Source of the DNA: Phylloscopus collybita
Lineage: Eukaryota; Chordata; Aves; Passeriformes; Phylloscopidae
Length of the DNA: 64,000 nt
Direction: 5' to 3'
Assembly (NCBI GenBank): GCA_027886175.1
Contig: JAJNNQ010000002.1
Span: 5,460,001 to 5,524,000 of the forward strand
Both the position numbers and the translations under genes were made by a program. Position 1 is the first letter of the stretch, and each line of letters begins with the position of its first letter. Positions 36,273-50,300 of the stretch are shown here, piece after piece. Under the pieces are notes generated by a model that ran no database searches, was not told where the DNA came from, and saw only the letters and a list, made by a program, of their open reading frames with translations.

Positions 36273-39200
36273 CCAACTTGCATTGCTTGGAACTATTTAC
36301 AGCTGTTTCCCCCTTGACACAATGCATGGGTTTCAAGGTCACAGTTACCAATAAAACAGAAGAATTGGGTCAGACTGGAGTGTCTGCACCTACTGGCAGA
36401 TGAATGAACGACTTAAAACCCAGTGGTGGTGCTACAGGCCCCAGCTGACACATAAACTGGTGAGTGTGAAGTGTGTGGGCTTGGGAACTTGGTGTCTGGA
36501 AGGAGGAATTCAGAGTTTTACTGCCTTATGGGTGTGCTGAAAGTGAAGCAGAAGGATGTGATGACGATGGCACTGGGTGGGTTTCCCAAAGTGTTGTATG
36601 ATTTGGGGCACATCCTTCACCTGGACACACTTTCTCTGCTCACTGGGGTGAAATAAAGGTTCTGCTCCTCTCCTCTCTACTGAGAACCACAGAGCAGAGC
36701 AGCTTTCATTTTCTAACATAAAGACAGGTTGTGTCTGTCAGGATGCATTGCCTGTGGAGCTGATTACTAGAGCTCCTCTGATTTGATGATGGATCATAAC
36801 AATCCCATAATTTTTTGGGTTTCTAGGGCAAACAGGTAGAGGCAAATCTCTATGACTTCCAGGAATACTACAGTTTTCGTGAAATCTGCTCCTTCCCTAG
36901 CCTGGCTTAGGGAGGCTCTGCATTGCTGTCAGAAGAGACACTTTTATGTGAAAGTGCCTTTTCTCTCCACACTCCTGTCAGTTTTCTTTCAAAGCTGTCT
37001 CAGAGTGGTAATTTGGGACATCAAGCTTAACATTTCCAATTCCTCTGTAGACAGACCTCTTTCAGAGTCCAGGTCACTTCCTTAGTGGTGATTCACTTTT
37101 TGTACTCTGAGCAGTAGGTTTCCTATTTCATAAATTTAAAGTTGTGTCAGAATGAGACCTTCTGTCCTGACGTGGTGGTGGAGCTACAGCAGTGAACACA
37201 GCAGCAAACCCCCAGCCTATCTCCTCTCATTTAGGGTCCCTGCCAGCCTTTGGAGCATGTGGAGGCTTGTTCCTTACTTTTTTTTTTGGACACATCTTCT
37301 GCATTTTAGGCATCTGTCATGCCTTTGGACTGTGGCTGGATTTTCTGTCCTGTTTCCTTTTAGGGTGGATGCATGGGAGGGGACTGCAGGTGTGCTGAGC
37401 GTGGGGTTTTACTGCTGGGATTGAGCTGGGAACAGTAGCTGCTTGTTTCTCTGGAGCTCAGGTTGGAGTGAAGACAAGATGGGGAAAGTGGGTGTTTGGA
37501 GATGCTAAGGATAAAATGATAAGGAAGGGAAGTGGTTGTTAATCAAGGAATGTGGTCCTCCATGTAGAGCTTCTCATGAAGAGCATTGCACAGGGAAAGG
37601 GACTGCAGGAAATGTGAGAAAAATAGCTTTGTTTTTGAATAAAGACTTAAGGAGGATATGAAAACCACTGATGAGTGAGAAGAAAACACTTTACTCCATT
37701 TTTTGTTATCTGTATTAATTATCTGTGCCTGACTATGTCTTGGGACCCTGGGATTCTGCCTTTCTTTTGTGCTTGGAGGGCTGTAAGGACCTGAGAGCCA
37801 AGACCTCATTACTAAAGATTCCCTGTGGCTGAAGGACAGCTTCCTCCAAGCAGGCAGGACCTGGGACATTTTTGGGAATCTCACGTTCTGTTTCCAGCTG
37901 AGAGGAGTTTGGATGGCATCACCATATACGGGTAAGTTCCAGGTGCCTATTCTGGTCTCCCTCCCTGGCTTCTCTTTGCAGGTGGCTCAGAACAAAGGGG
38001 TTAGTGAGTCAGTTTAGAGCTTGTTCATGCTTTTTCAGTGCTGTTACCAGCAATGATTGTACAAATTTAAAGGGTAACGTACAATGGAAAAAAGTCTTCC
38101 TGGGAGCTTTGTTCCAGGACCAGAGGTAATTTCTCTGAGGCTGATAATGTTGAAAATTAATAATTCCCCATTTGAATTAATTAATGTATTTCGATTGTCT
38201 TAGTATTAGTATTAGGAATGTAATGAAGAAAAAAGTGGATGTGGGGGAGGTGAACCCAATTAAAATGTAATTGTTTCACTCAATTCACAATCTTGCATTA
38301 GTGAATCTGGGAAAAGAAGATTTTGTAATTAAAAAGGAAAGTAGGTTTGATGATGTCCACCACCACATTTCGTCTATACTACAACAAAAATAAATTCAAG
38401 ATGATTGTGTCTGGAAGGAGCATCTGGTCTGTATCCCCCATTTCTGACTTGCTAAGAGTTTATTAATCGTTTACGTGAGGATAGGAAAAAGCCATTCAAA
38501 AGAAGAAAATATGTAATGATCCTTTACTGCCACCTCTAATACTGGAAATATGTAATGTATCATAGTGGGGACCCTCCTCCAGCATGGTAAGGTTTATAAA
38601 CTTGATGAAATGACTACCTACTAGCTAAATTCCATCTGTTCCAAATACTCCAGGAAGCACCGTGTTGCACTAGATTTTGGCAAACTGTTCTATGAGGTTC
38701 AGCCCCATATTAGCATTTTAATTGCTGGCTGATTGCTTTTATGTTGCAAAACCCAGCTCGCCACAGTGTGTAAGTTGCAATTAGTTTTTACTGTGTGATT
38801 CATTAGCTCCTATAAAGCATGTCGTGCTGCAACATTTGGAAGGTAATTTGCTAGAAACATCAGCACTGGCATTCAAGGGTGGGGAGTGGCACTGGAGATG
38901 CAGCAGTCCTGCCTTTCAGGAGCAGAGCCCACCTTTGCTGGCAGGATGCCTTCTCCCAAACCAGGCTGAGCTAACAGCTGCAGATGAAATTGTCTCACGT
39001 TGGCAGCTTTTCCCTGTAAACAGCACCTTGGTCCTGCAGCCTGCTCCGTGTGGGTTTGCATCTGCCTGGGATCTGAGCGGAGCTGGTAGAATGGACACAG
39101 GTGTGAGAGATCCCTTCCTGGGAGTTTGGCTGCTGAGCTCAGCCTGGTTCCTGATATTCCTCTGGGGGAGTTTCTGACATCTTCTTCATGCCTCAGGAAT

Positions 39201-42200
39201 CTCACGCTTCCTTTGGAGATGCTGCCGTGTTCACGTTGCTTGTGATGGGGAGGATGTGTGTGTTCAAGTTACATTGATCAGTTTTGCCTTGAGAAGGGGA
39301 GAAATTAAGCACATCTGCTACCTCAATCATGTTTTATTCCTAGGTTTTTGACTATACTATATTTTGACTGGGTTTAAAACCAACCAAGACTTCTTAACCC
39401 CATTCTGTTAAAAGCAGTGGTTCATTTTGCCTTCTTCCATCTCTTTTGGAAATTGTTGTCTCTGGCAGAAAAAAAAAAAAACCCAACAAATAGTGCATGA
39501 GGACATAATCAGTGAATTTTCTACAGGTACACACATGTTGTTACAGCTTTTTGAGCTGTATCCGTGTCAGTCATGTTATTTTTTCTTCCCTGACTTGGCT
39601 GAAACTACCCTGGATAAGTTATTCTGCATGTGGCTGCTGGCAGTCCAAATTCTAGATCCTGGCTGTGAATGGCCTGTCTGGGATGCATCACACCACACAT
39701 TACAATTCAGCACTCACTGCTAGCACCTCTCTGAAGGTGTAAAGCACAAAATGCAGCCTATGTTTTTAAAGAGGAATTTGAATTTTTCTTTACTGATGAA
39801 TAAAAAAATGGATGCTGAAAACAATAGCTAAAACATTTCCCCTCTGAGCAATTTCCCATAGAATGTTCTAGGTTTCTTTTCTTCTGTTTTCACAAACTCT
39901 CTGAAGATTTGAAGTCAAACTTTTGTGCATCTTGTCTGTCAGAAGTTTTGCATTGGGAGCGTTTGCCAAGTGAAGAAAAACACTGCTCATTCCTGCAAAA
40001 ATACACTTAAGTCAAATTAAACTGGCACATTTGTAATTATACAACAAATTAGGTAAAATATAAACTTCCAATATTTCAGCTCAGACTGTAACAACTCACT
40101 CAGTTTTCTAGCATATGCTTTACACCTGTAGGAGCCAAAAGCACCTGCAGCTGTTTAGTCTTCCCTGTTGGTTTGGTATAAATGGCAGCTGCCTCCAGCC
40201 TTGATTTTCATCTCTCAGTTTAAGCCTCTTGCTGCTCACACCAAATTTTTGTGTGAAGCATGGTCTGTGCTGGGAGATTTGAGATGCATGCTCTAGTTGT
40301 TGATAATTGAATAGAAATTTATTGACTTCTTTCAGCTGAAGCTGTACAGTGTGTTTTCTGTTGTGCTAGGACAGACTGACTGCTGAGAGCATGAGTGCAG
40401 AGGTCAGCTACCAGATGAAGGAGTGTGACTCCAAAGATTTTATGTTAGGTATGAGTCAGGAGTGTAGGATTTATGCCTCTTTTTGTATTTCTGCTGCCTG
40501 GAAAGTGAAAGCCATGGGAGGTGTACTGACAGCAGCAGAGGTAATGTCAAAGTGGGAAAGATGGAAATTTTTCTCCTGCTGCTTTTTCCTATTCATATAG
40601 TTTGTAGTGTGTGGAGCCCAACCAGCCAAAAATCTTCCCTGAAGGCTCAGTTGGTAGTCACTGTTGGGCTGCTGCACCAGCACTGCCTGTGCAGAATTTC
40701 TCTTCGAATTTCTGTAGAGTGGGAGCAGGTGGAATTTCCCAACTAGGAGTTTGCCTTGCTGAGGTTTGAGGACTAAGTCTCACTGACAGGTGTGAAGCAG
40801 CTGCTCTGACTGCAGTGAAATATGAGTGACTTTCCTGTGGGTATTTGAAGTCTTGCTCCAAATATAACAGTCCATGGAGGAATGGCTGGGGAAATCAGAA
40901 GCATCATTTGCTCTGCTCATCCACTGCTGGCCCACACAGGTGGGCAGGACAGGCAGTGTCTGTGGAAAAGGGAAAGTGATGGGCTAAAGACTTGAAGGCT
41001 GCAAATGCTCATTTGGTGTCTGACATGCAGGAAAGTGGCTGCTGGGTCTGCTGAGCTCTACTGAACCTGTCTAATTGCCCTGGATTTTGTCCTGTAGTAT
41101 TACCAAGACTCTCCTGGGGAGGGTGATTATTCAGTACCCAGCAGAGCTGATCTCCAGGAGCGTGGCTGAGACCTGGGTGTCATGAAAACATAACCATGAA
41201 AATAAAACCCTTCTGTTGCACTGGAACTATTTTTCTTCAGCCCAACTTAAACTAGCTAAAGTGATAAGCTGAGCTGGGAAAAAGTCCAGAAGTCTGTGTT
41301 ACACTTGAGTAGGACTGTCTGTGTATATCTGTAAGTAACTGAGAATTACATGGGGCATTGTAGTGATCAAAATTTACTGCAGAGGCAACTCCTTAAACCA
41401 GAGTTGGTAAAATCTTTGTTGGACTGCATGGCTGGAAGGAGTTTTTTCCCCCAGTATTTTTTTTTTTTTCTGTATAAGCTTTAAAGGAAAATGGTGACAT
41501 TTATACATTTATAATCAAATAAGCAAGTAAATGAAGACTTTTCTCTAAATGCAAAATTATTGATTTCCTTTTTTTTTTTTTTTTCCCCGCCTTCCCCAAA
41601 CATTTCTTTGGTGAGGAAGGGCAGGATGGGAGGGCTGTCAAAATTGTTTTTCATCCCAGCACTTTCAGTGCATGGTATTTAATTTCAGAGGTTTCTTCCT
41701 TTTCTGTCTGCTGTTGGAGGTGACCTCAGAGATTCCCTTTGCCCCTGAAAAAAAAAAAAAAAAAAAAGAAGACTTTTGGAGATAAGGCATTTCTTTTGTG
41801 CCACCAATGGGTAAAAAGGGGAATAAAAGCTGATGACAATATAGATCTGGGTACATACTTAAAAAAAAAAAATATGGCAGCCTAGTGCTGCTCAGATTTC
41901 CAGCTTTCTTCTCTTACTCATTTTTCCTTTACAAGCACAAGCTGTAGGTGGGAAGTTTGAATGAAGTTGGCAGAGACATTTTGTGTGAGACTGCTGCTTT
42001 TAACATACCCCACGTACCCCTGGCAGCATTAGCCAGCACTGCTGCTTCTGTGAGACTTTTGATGGTGACATTGTGGTTTTCTGAAAAGGCTCTGGAATCC
42101 TGTGGAGAAACAGATTTTCTGTTTCACTGTGCCTTATAGATTGTCTTTTGCAAATGGGTTTTACTCTGGTGGAAAAATGAAAAACTTGACTTCTTTGTGA

Positions 42201-44104
42201 TTCAATATTTAAATCACATGGCATTGTGAGGAGTGAGGGCAAGTGTTCCTAGTCCAGCTTTTCAAAAGGAAAATGGGTGCATAATGTGTATGGGAGAAGA
42301 AGGTTTGATCCTTGTGTGGATAGCTGTGGGCTGGAGGAGACAAAGGCAAGCCTGGAGTCAGGCTGGCAAGGGTGCAAGAGGGTGCTTGATGTCTGCTTTC
42401 CTCTGCAAGGCCATGCCAGGTGCAAGGAGTGGAGGTGTCTTCACTACTGCAGCATAAGGGAAAAATTCAGTGTAACAGCCAGCCTGATGTTCACAGCGAC
42501 CAGCAGGAATCTCCTGCTCTCCCAGAGGAAGTGGGAGCGAAGGAAATTGTACCTTTAAGGAGAATTTCTATGCAGAAGTGACAGATCAGAGAGACAACGA
42601 AGCAAATGTGTAAGAAACCCCCCACATGCATCTGGCTTTGGAGTGAGACCAGCCCTCATCTTTGAGAAGCCACACAAGTGCCTAGTAATGGCAAAAGCTG
42701 ATGATAAGACAAAAATAAAAAGTATGGCAGTCACTTTCAACCCATCAAACTAGCTGACATCAATGCTGCAGCAGATCAATCAATGATTGATTTATTTATC
42801 CATGTATTTCTCTGGCACACCCAGCCCCTGTTTCTGAGAAAAGAAAAGCATTAATGTGTTTGCAAATTGTAGGAGCTGATTTGTCAGTGGAACTGCCCAG
42901 GATGTTAGTTAAGTGAAAAATAATTTTGTGTGTTTTAGTAAATGCAGTTCATCAGAAGCTGTGCAGATTAACTGGGTAGAGACACTGAACACAATGGCAT
43001 CTGCAGATAAAAAAATGATAAATTATATTACTCTTGCTCTATGATTCATTGGGAAGGACTCAGAAGCTAAGCATTTTCTTCAAAGAAATTACTCAATGAA
43101 GACTGAACAGTGACTATAAAACAACAAAACACTTCCTTTGCTATGGTTTTAAATATTGTTGTACATAAAATCTAATTTATATGGTATTAAAGACTTTTCT
43201 TTGGACTACAAATAATCTTTGAAAAATGCATCTTGTAAATGGTTCATCAGACGCATCTCAAATACTTTTATGATTATTAGTAAATGGAATTAGAGCACCT
43301 TGTAGTAGTTTTATTACATTTTGCACAGCTGTCATGGATTACAGAGAGGCTCTCACTGCTGTAGCTCAGGCTGCACAGAAAGTTCTAAGTCAATACATGT
43401 TTTTCATAGGTTCTTTGGGGTTTTTTTTCATAGTTTCTTTGTGTATATCTACCACTTTGCTCTGAAATGAGCCATGCCTGATGCCAGCTGAAAGTGGGAG
43501 CAGTCAGATGGAGCTGCCTCTGTTAAGGATGCCCATGATGTGTGTAAATGATTGGCCTTTACCACCTGCTTTTGTTTGTTGCTTTGTCTGGCAGGTGGAA
43601 GGAGGAGATCTGCTGCATCCTAAGGAGGGATGAGAGAGGGAGGGGCTCACCTTAGGTCATGCTGGTGTTAATTGTGGGGTGTTCAGGGTGCCACCCAGCT
43701 CCCATGTCACACAGTGGTGCTAAGGGAGTCGCTCCAGACCTGTGTCGTTCTGGGATGGCATTTGGTGGCCATTTGGGATAACAGATGCCCAAAGCAGTGC
43801 TTGGCCCTGATGTTTATGGGGCTGGATGTAGCCCCCTCTGCAGCTGAGCTACTCAAAGTAGGCTGGGCTGGAGAGAAATGAATGTTTAGGGCATGAATTA
43901 TTTCAGCTTAGGTGTCTAGCTGGTTAGTGTGTGACATCAATATCTTCTTTAGTACAGAGAGGTAGCTTGGGTGGAACCTTGAATTCACTCAGATGAAACT
44001 CATGTGTTTAATCTAAACTATTTGTGTGGGTTTTTCCAACAAAAACAACAGATAAACAGAGCATAATTCATCCTACCATTATTGGAAACCTTCACATGGG
44101 ATGG
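36273..44104. other. Unannotated unique DNA with homopolymer runs
   Basis: No gene or repeat family is recognised across this 7.8-kb stretch. The part 38140-38400 is AT-rich with repeated AATTAA/TTAATT motifs. The part 38820-39200 is richer in G and C, with overlapping frames of up to 117 codons on both strands and no motif. Homopolymer runs cluster at 41457-41872. Confidence 0.55.
41457..41872. repeat. Cluster of homopolymer runs (T13, T16, A20, A12)
   Basis: T13 at 41457-41469, T16 at 41569-41584, A20 at 41748-41767 and A12 at 41861-41872 lie within 420 bp. The T runs precede the A runs, so the region has inverted homopolymer arms. No retroposon body is recognised between them. Confidence 0.85.
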
Positions 44105-44360
44105 ATTCATAGAATCAGCAAGGCTGGAAAAGACCCCTGCTAACACAGCACCACCGTTTTCATCACTAAACTCTCTCCAGGTGTCACATTCATGTGTTTT
44201 ATGAACATTCCAATGATGATGATTCCAGCACATCCCTGGGCAGCCTGGTCCAATGCTTGGCAACCCTTACAGTGGACACATTTTTCCTAATATCCAATCC
44301 AAACCTCCTCTGGTGCAACCTGAGGCCATTTCCCATCATCCTTGGCATCTACATGTGCTC
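44105..44360 (-). mobile_element. CR1: CR1 LINE 3'-region fragment, minus strand
   Basis: Plus-strand blocks 'ttcatagaatcagcaaggct', 'ggaaaagacccctgctaac', 'ccctgggcagcctggtccaa', 'tgcttggcaacccttacagt', 'tttttcctaatatccaatcc' and 'aaacctcctctggtgcaacc' match the reversed CR1 3' region in order. This is a different CR1 subtype from the 5.7-kb copy. The far boundary is approximate. Inactive. Confidence 0.93.
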
Positions 44361-47300
44361 TCCACTGACTGCAGACAAATCCTGGGTGAGTTGTTCAGGC
44401 AGCATAGCTTACCTGGGGCCAGCTCAGGTCAAACAGGATAAATCTAGGCTTTACAGACCTGTAAGAAGATTCCTGCTGCCTAAAGTCTGCCAGTTTTATC
44501 CAACTGCATGTAATAAAAAATACTAATTCCTCCAGAACTCATGTATTTTTGTCCTTAACTTGCCCTATTACAGCTCTGTGCTGAGGTCCATCTAGAAACT
44601 GATCTTGGCTTCTGATTTATAGAGATACTTTTAAAATATAAGCCATTATCCAAATAATACAGTACCTCATCCCAGTAGTGCCTGGCCCTATAGCACTGGT
44701 GAAGTTCTTACTGCTCCCATGTTTTTCCTTGTTCACAAAAGGACCCATGTGCTTGCTAGATGAGTGTTGAAGTAAAGCACCAGCACATAAGTGCTTTGCT
44801 GAACAGGGATTGATTAAAATACATACTTTGGGGCCTTACTTAATTATGTGTTGGGGACTGCATAATTGGCACTGTACTGAAGACATTTAATAGCTTTCTT
44901 CTGATAAATCTATACATGCACAGCAGTCCTGAACTGTAATTTAGCATGATAATGCCAGCTTCATCAAGGCCTGTGGAAAAAAAGCAGGAAGATGTTTGGC
45001 TCTCTACGTCCTTGTGAGAGGACTGAATTAGTGATTGCAGCCTCTGATCTGATAAAAAGCAGCTTCAGTGTATTTTTCCACGGAAATAACTTATTACTTG
45101 AGCAGAATGAAGGAGGCCCTGCACAGCTGGCAGAGACTGAGCTGCCTGAGGTAGTAAGGTAGATTTTCAGCCACCAGACAGTCAAGCTGACAAATAGTGG
45201 CTCAAGATAAATTCACTACAGGACTTGAAGAGATTATAATGCCCTCAGCTTTAAGTAGTAGTTCTGTGTCTGATGTGAGGCACTAAAGCTTGGTGTAGTA
45301 AAAGTCTAAGCCCTCTGCTCTGTATTTTCAGGGTTAATAGAAAGCTACACCACCACCAGAGGCTTCACAAAATGTGCATATTTCTTATCTTTCCTTGAGA
45401 ACGAGTTGTGACTGTTTGCTGCTTCTCTTTGTTGTGACACAGAGAGAAAAAGACAAACTCTTGTGCTCTCAGAGTGCACACTGCACACAAACAGGAAGAG
45501 ACAGCAGAGAGACCCTCGAGGAAGGTGCAAGCTGTGATCTAAAGGCTGCATGGGTCATTCTCCAAATCGAGTCCTGGCTGTGGCTGCTGGCTCATCACTC
45601 CCAGCCATGGACAGGGATTACAGCTTCTCTTCCCTGCTGCTGCCTTTCTTCTCAGTCATCCTGCAGGGCAGCTCCCCCATGTCTGTGCTGCTGCAGTCGT
45701 TGCTGAAGAAAGCTTTTCAGATGTTGTGTTGGGAAGAAATGCGTTTTCCTTTGCAGCCAAGAAGGTATTGAATTTTATATTTGAGTTTTCCTGTGTGTTT
45801 CTGGAGCTCAGCCTGTGCTTTGCTGTGTAGTGCAGGGAAATAATCCTGTGCAATACTGATACCCCTGTGTCCAGGGCAGCCAAGGTGGGTGCAGACTCCT
45901 CTCTACCTCAAAGAGTCTCCAAGAAAGAGACAAGTGAAGCAAAAAGTCATGAGATGTTTAAATTTGTTGAAAAAATTTGGCAATTTGACAAGCAAAGCTT
46001 TTGAACATGCATCATAAAAACATGAAACATTTGCTCTGAAGGGGAAGTTTCTACCAGCCAGTGCTTCCCAGCTCATGAGAAGGAGGGGATCAGCTTGCCC
46101 TGAGGCCCAGCTGTGGGTGTTTGTCCTGGGGTTCATCCCACCAGCCCACATCCAAGGCCTTGTAAAGAATGATTTTTCCATTGGGGAGAGGTGATATCTT
46201 CAGCAGATATTTCTTCACTGTTCATTTACCAGAAATGCTAAAAAAAACCCCAGGTTCTGCCCCCCTAAAGATTATAGAAGTATGCACTGGAGGGCTTTAC
46301 TACAGGCATTTTATTATTCTGCAGCAGTCTTCCCACAAAAAACCAGTCTTCCTCACTCAAGCTTATAGTGAAAATATTTGACTAATTTTCAATAAATCTG
46401 AAGGCCATTAAGTAGTGAAGTATTTGGTTTATTTTTCTGGTGGCTCCTCCAGTACTATTCTTGTATTGGGTTTGTACATTGGTAGGACCAATGCATTTGA
46501 AGAGGTTAAAGAGCTTTTGATTATAAACATGCTGCTGACATAAATATTTTGCTATCATTAAGTGGCTGCTCCTCTTCATGAGAGTGCTAAATATCATGCA
46601 AAAACTGAAATAAATGTTACATCAGGAAACTCTAGGGAGCAGTAAGAAAAATTGTCTTTAAAGCAGAAGAACTGTAATTTATGTTTTACCTGATTCTGTT
46701 TTCCATGAAATTATCTGGTTTTATAGTCTAAAAAGGATGACCTTGTCCAAAGGGGAGGCATATTTTACTAAATTTTTTCTTACCTTAAATCAGGTCTTAT
46801 TGTTCCTTGAACGAGGTGGACCAGGTGTTAGAACAGCCTAAAAAAAATCTGACAGTCCCCTGAAGTTAAGCAAGTGGCAAGCAATTGTTTAATGGAACAT
46901 AAGAAATGGGAAATAATTTTCAAAGGTGGCTTCTTTAAGGGTACACCCCCCTAACAACAACAAAAAAGTGTTGAAAAACAATTTCAGGAGGTTTGGAAAG
47001 GGTGAGAGTTACAATCCAAAGAGCTGCAGTTATTTTAAGAGTCCTTCTGTGACACCTCCATAGCCAAGAGAAGCTCAGCATTACAGACTCAGTCACCCAG
47101 TCACCATCACAAAGTATCTACAACAAGCAAGATTGTGTTTGTAAGGTCCTTGCATGGGGAGGAAAGCGATTTTGGGCTAATGTCTCAGCTCAAGCAAGTT
47201 CCATCTGTGCATAGATGGGAAGTTTTTGGGGTCTTGAGGGAGTTCTTGGGTTCTTGAGACAACAGGAGCTGCATGAAGGTGTGTAGGCAGGGCACAGAGG

Positions 47301-50300
47301 TGTCTCCATGTCCTCCTCATCCCACAAAATTTCCTGGGTCCCAGCATTCCCCATTATTGCATCCCTGAGCAGGAGCACACAAGATGAATGGCAGGCATCT
47401 AAATTTAATGAAGGGTGTACTGCAAACAAAGTAGGAGGCATGTTAATTTGTTGAGAGCTAAGGAGCTAATGGAGAATCACAAAACTTCTGGGAATAGACA
47501 GAGATGAGGATTAAAGAGTTGTGAATTATTAACTTACTGCCATGAGATGAGAGAAGGAAGCATGGTGCAACTGATCCTCCCCACTGCTCCTTCCCTGCTA
47601 CGTGTGACTTACACCCCCCTCAGATTATAGAATCTGCCATAAAAAATTGAATTGCACTGCTAAGTGCATTCCAAGGACAAAAAAAAAAAAAAAACCTTGA
47701 AGGATGCTCCCACCCCCTGCAGATGCTGGTGCTCCACATATTGATTCAGCAGTTCAGATGTGCACCTGCTGCAGGTGATGACAATCCCATTGTTCCTTTG
47801 GTCCCTGCATCTCCCTTGCAGAGTGTCCCTTCTGATACCTTCAAAGACAAAAAAAAAAAATATAAAAATCTGTGTAAATGAGCACAGCTCCATCAGTCTG
47901 ATGCATTCAGCTGTAGCCAGCCGACATGAGATATTCACAGCTCTCACAGAACCCTCTGGCTCTGTGTCCCCAGTTGTCCCCCCACTGATTTTGTCCCTCT
48001 TCAAGTACCTGGATGATGCTTCCCCCTTGCCAGCCAGATGGGATGTTTTTGCCCAACTTGGCCATGAGAAGGAATCAGGTGCTGTTGAACAGATCCATCC
48101 CCTGCCTTAGCTGCAAGCATTTAGGGTACAAGAGAGCAAGCACTCAGACCTGTCTCTTCCCTGCATCCCAGCTATCTGCTGTGCTTGTCAGAAGGTGAGT
48201 TGAATCCATGAGTTACACATGACCCTTTTATTGCCAGCTGAATTTTCAGCTGTCAGGACATCCTGCTCTAGCCTGAACTGCTGCCACTGGAATGCCCAGA
48301 CAGGTGGTGCAACCCAGGGCTTGCTGATGGAACAGCAGTTTGAGCTTGCATGACTTTGATTTTCCCCTGCCTCCTGTGCAATTCCTTCTCCTTCATGCTG
48401 CTGTTACCAGAAAAGCAGAGTCAGGGATTGCTTTTGCAGCAGATTTCAGGCTGAAAACAGCCCATTGACAAATGGTGCAAAGTCTCACAGAGCTGTCTGT
48501 GTTCTGCTTTGCTCAGCTGCACTATCAGCTGTCAGTTGTTTCTGGTTTTGTTATTATCAGGCTGCTACAGAGACCTTAGCATAAGGGGCAGTGTAAATTA
48601 ACTGCAAAGAGGTGTACCCAATAATTCACTGCCTTTCTCACTTCTAATGTGGCATTGAGAGAACATCACTTCCTGATACAACATCTGGTGCCTGGCCAAA
48701 CACTAAATTTAAGTATTTGTTGTCCCCTGTTTACCATTTGCATGAGGAGATAAATATTGCTCGTTGAGTCACTGTTATTACCTTAGAAACAGCTCAGCTG
48801 CCCTAAAAGCTTACCCCTTAATTCAAATGGGTAAAAGGTGTGTCAAGTACAGAAAGCAAAGCAGCTGCCAGAGGGGATGCCATGCCCTTTCCTTAAATAA
48901 AACTTGATTAATTCTTATTGTTTAATGCCTGAAGGAAATTGTTGCAGATCACTTCTAGGCAAATGTTGTAGGGCATGACTTAATTTTTAATACTGGAGGC
49001 TTTGACACTGCATTTATTATCATTTTCTTAGCTATTGCAATTTGTTTTTCCTGACAGGCACAGATCCCAGGGTAGTTTATCTCACAAGGACATTGATAAT
49101 AGGGAAGTGCCTTCTTTGGAATAGGAACTCTTTGTGGGAAGATGAACAAAAGAGCTTCTCCTTAGCACTGTTCCCTTCCCTCACTGACTCTGATAAGCCA
49201 AAAGCAGGGGTGGGTCACAGCTTGTGCACAAGAGGTTGTCTGCAAGGTTCCAGGGAATTGTGGGGCCAATGGGAGCCTGCAGCTATGGGTGGAACAGGGC
49301 CAGTGCCTGGGGGTTTGACAGGAGAGACTGGAATATTTGTCTCTGGTGCTTCATTCTGAATATCTTCATGCACTAACAGAGATGTGCCCAGCTGATGCTT
49401 TATGGCACTGCAGTATTTAAGTAATGAGTAAATCAGGGACTGGCCCAAGGAGTCACAGGAGTCGTGAGTGAGGTTCATAATGAGCAAGCACTGCCAGTCT
49501 TCTGAATCACTTTGGCTTCCTTCTACCTCCTACTCCTGCATCCTTATTTACCATCCCAACTGCAGTTCCACGCAGCACACCCACCCCTTGCAAGAGACTC
49601 CTGTACCCCACCTCAAGGGCTGTGTTTTGATTGTCTCCTTGGTTTTCCATCAACATTTTTGACTGCTTCTCTGCCTCAGTCTAGCTGCCAGACACACATT
49701 CCTCCAGCAAACATGTCACTTCCCTCAGCAACCTTATTCACAAGCTGTACCTCCTGAATTCCTGTTGAAAGCTTTCGGTTTGGGGTCTTTTTCTCTCTAC
49801 CCCTCCAGTTTTTCCCTGTTATAAGGATTATCTTTGCTCTGTGTTTCTGCAGAGCCACAGGCAAGGAAGGTTGGTTTGACAGCAGCTCTGGGTGCTGCTC
49901 CTGCATGTGGGTGAGCCACCAGTGGTCCCTCCTGGAGCCAGAGGAGGAGTCCAAGCCATGAGCTGCTGTAAATGCACAACCAAGGCTGTGGCTGTATCCC
50001 TGCCATTTCTTTTCCTTGCTGCCAATGTGCAGGAACTCTGCTAGGAAGGTTATACAGCTTTCACATGGGGGCTGTTTTTCAGTGGTTTGTTCTTCTCAGA
50101 GCTGTTCAGAAGCTGCAAAGTGAATTTTGTTTGCAAACCACGTGAGCCTCTTGCTTGTTTTTCTGGCAGGTGCAGGGAAGACACGGGCCACTTGTTTGCT
50201 TCCTCATTTCTATGTGAGAGCATGGTGACATCTGCTCTGCTTGACATTGTCTGTGCTGTGTGCAGGATGCTGAAACATGGATTTTATGACTGCTGCCTCT

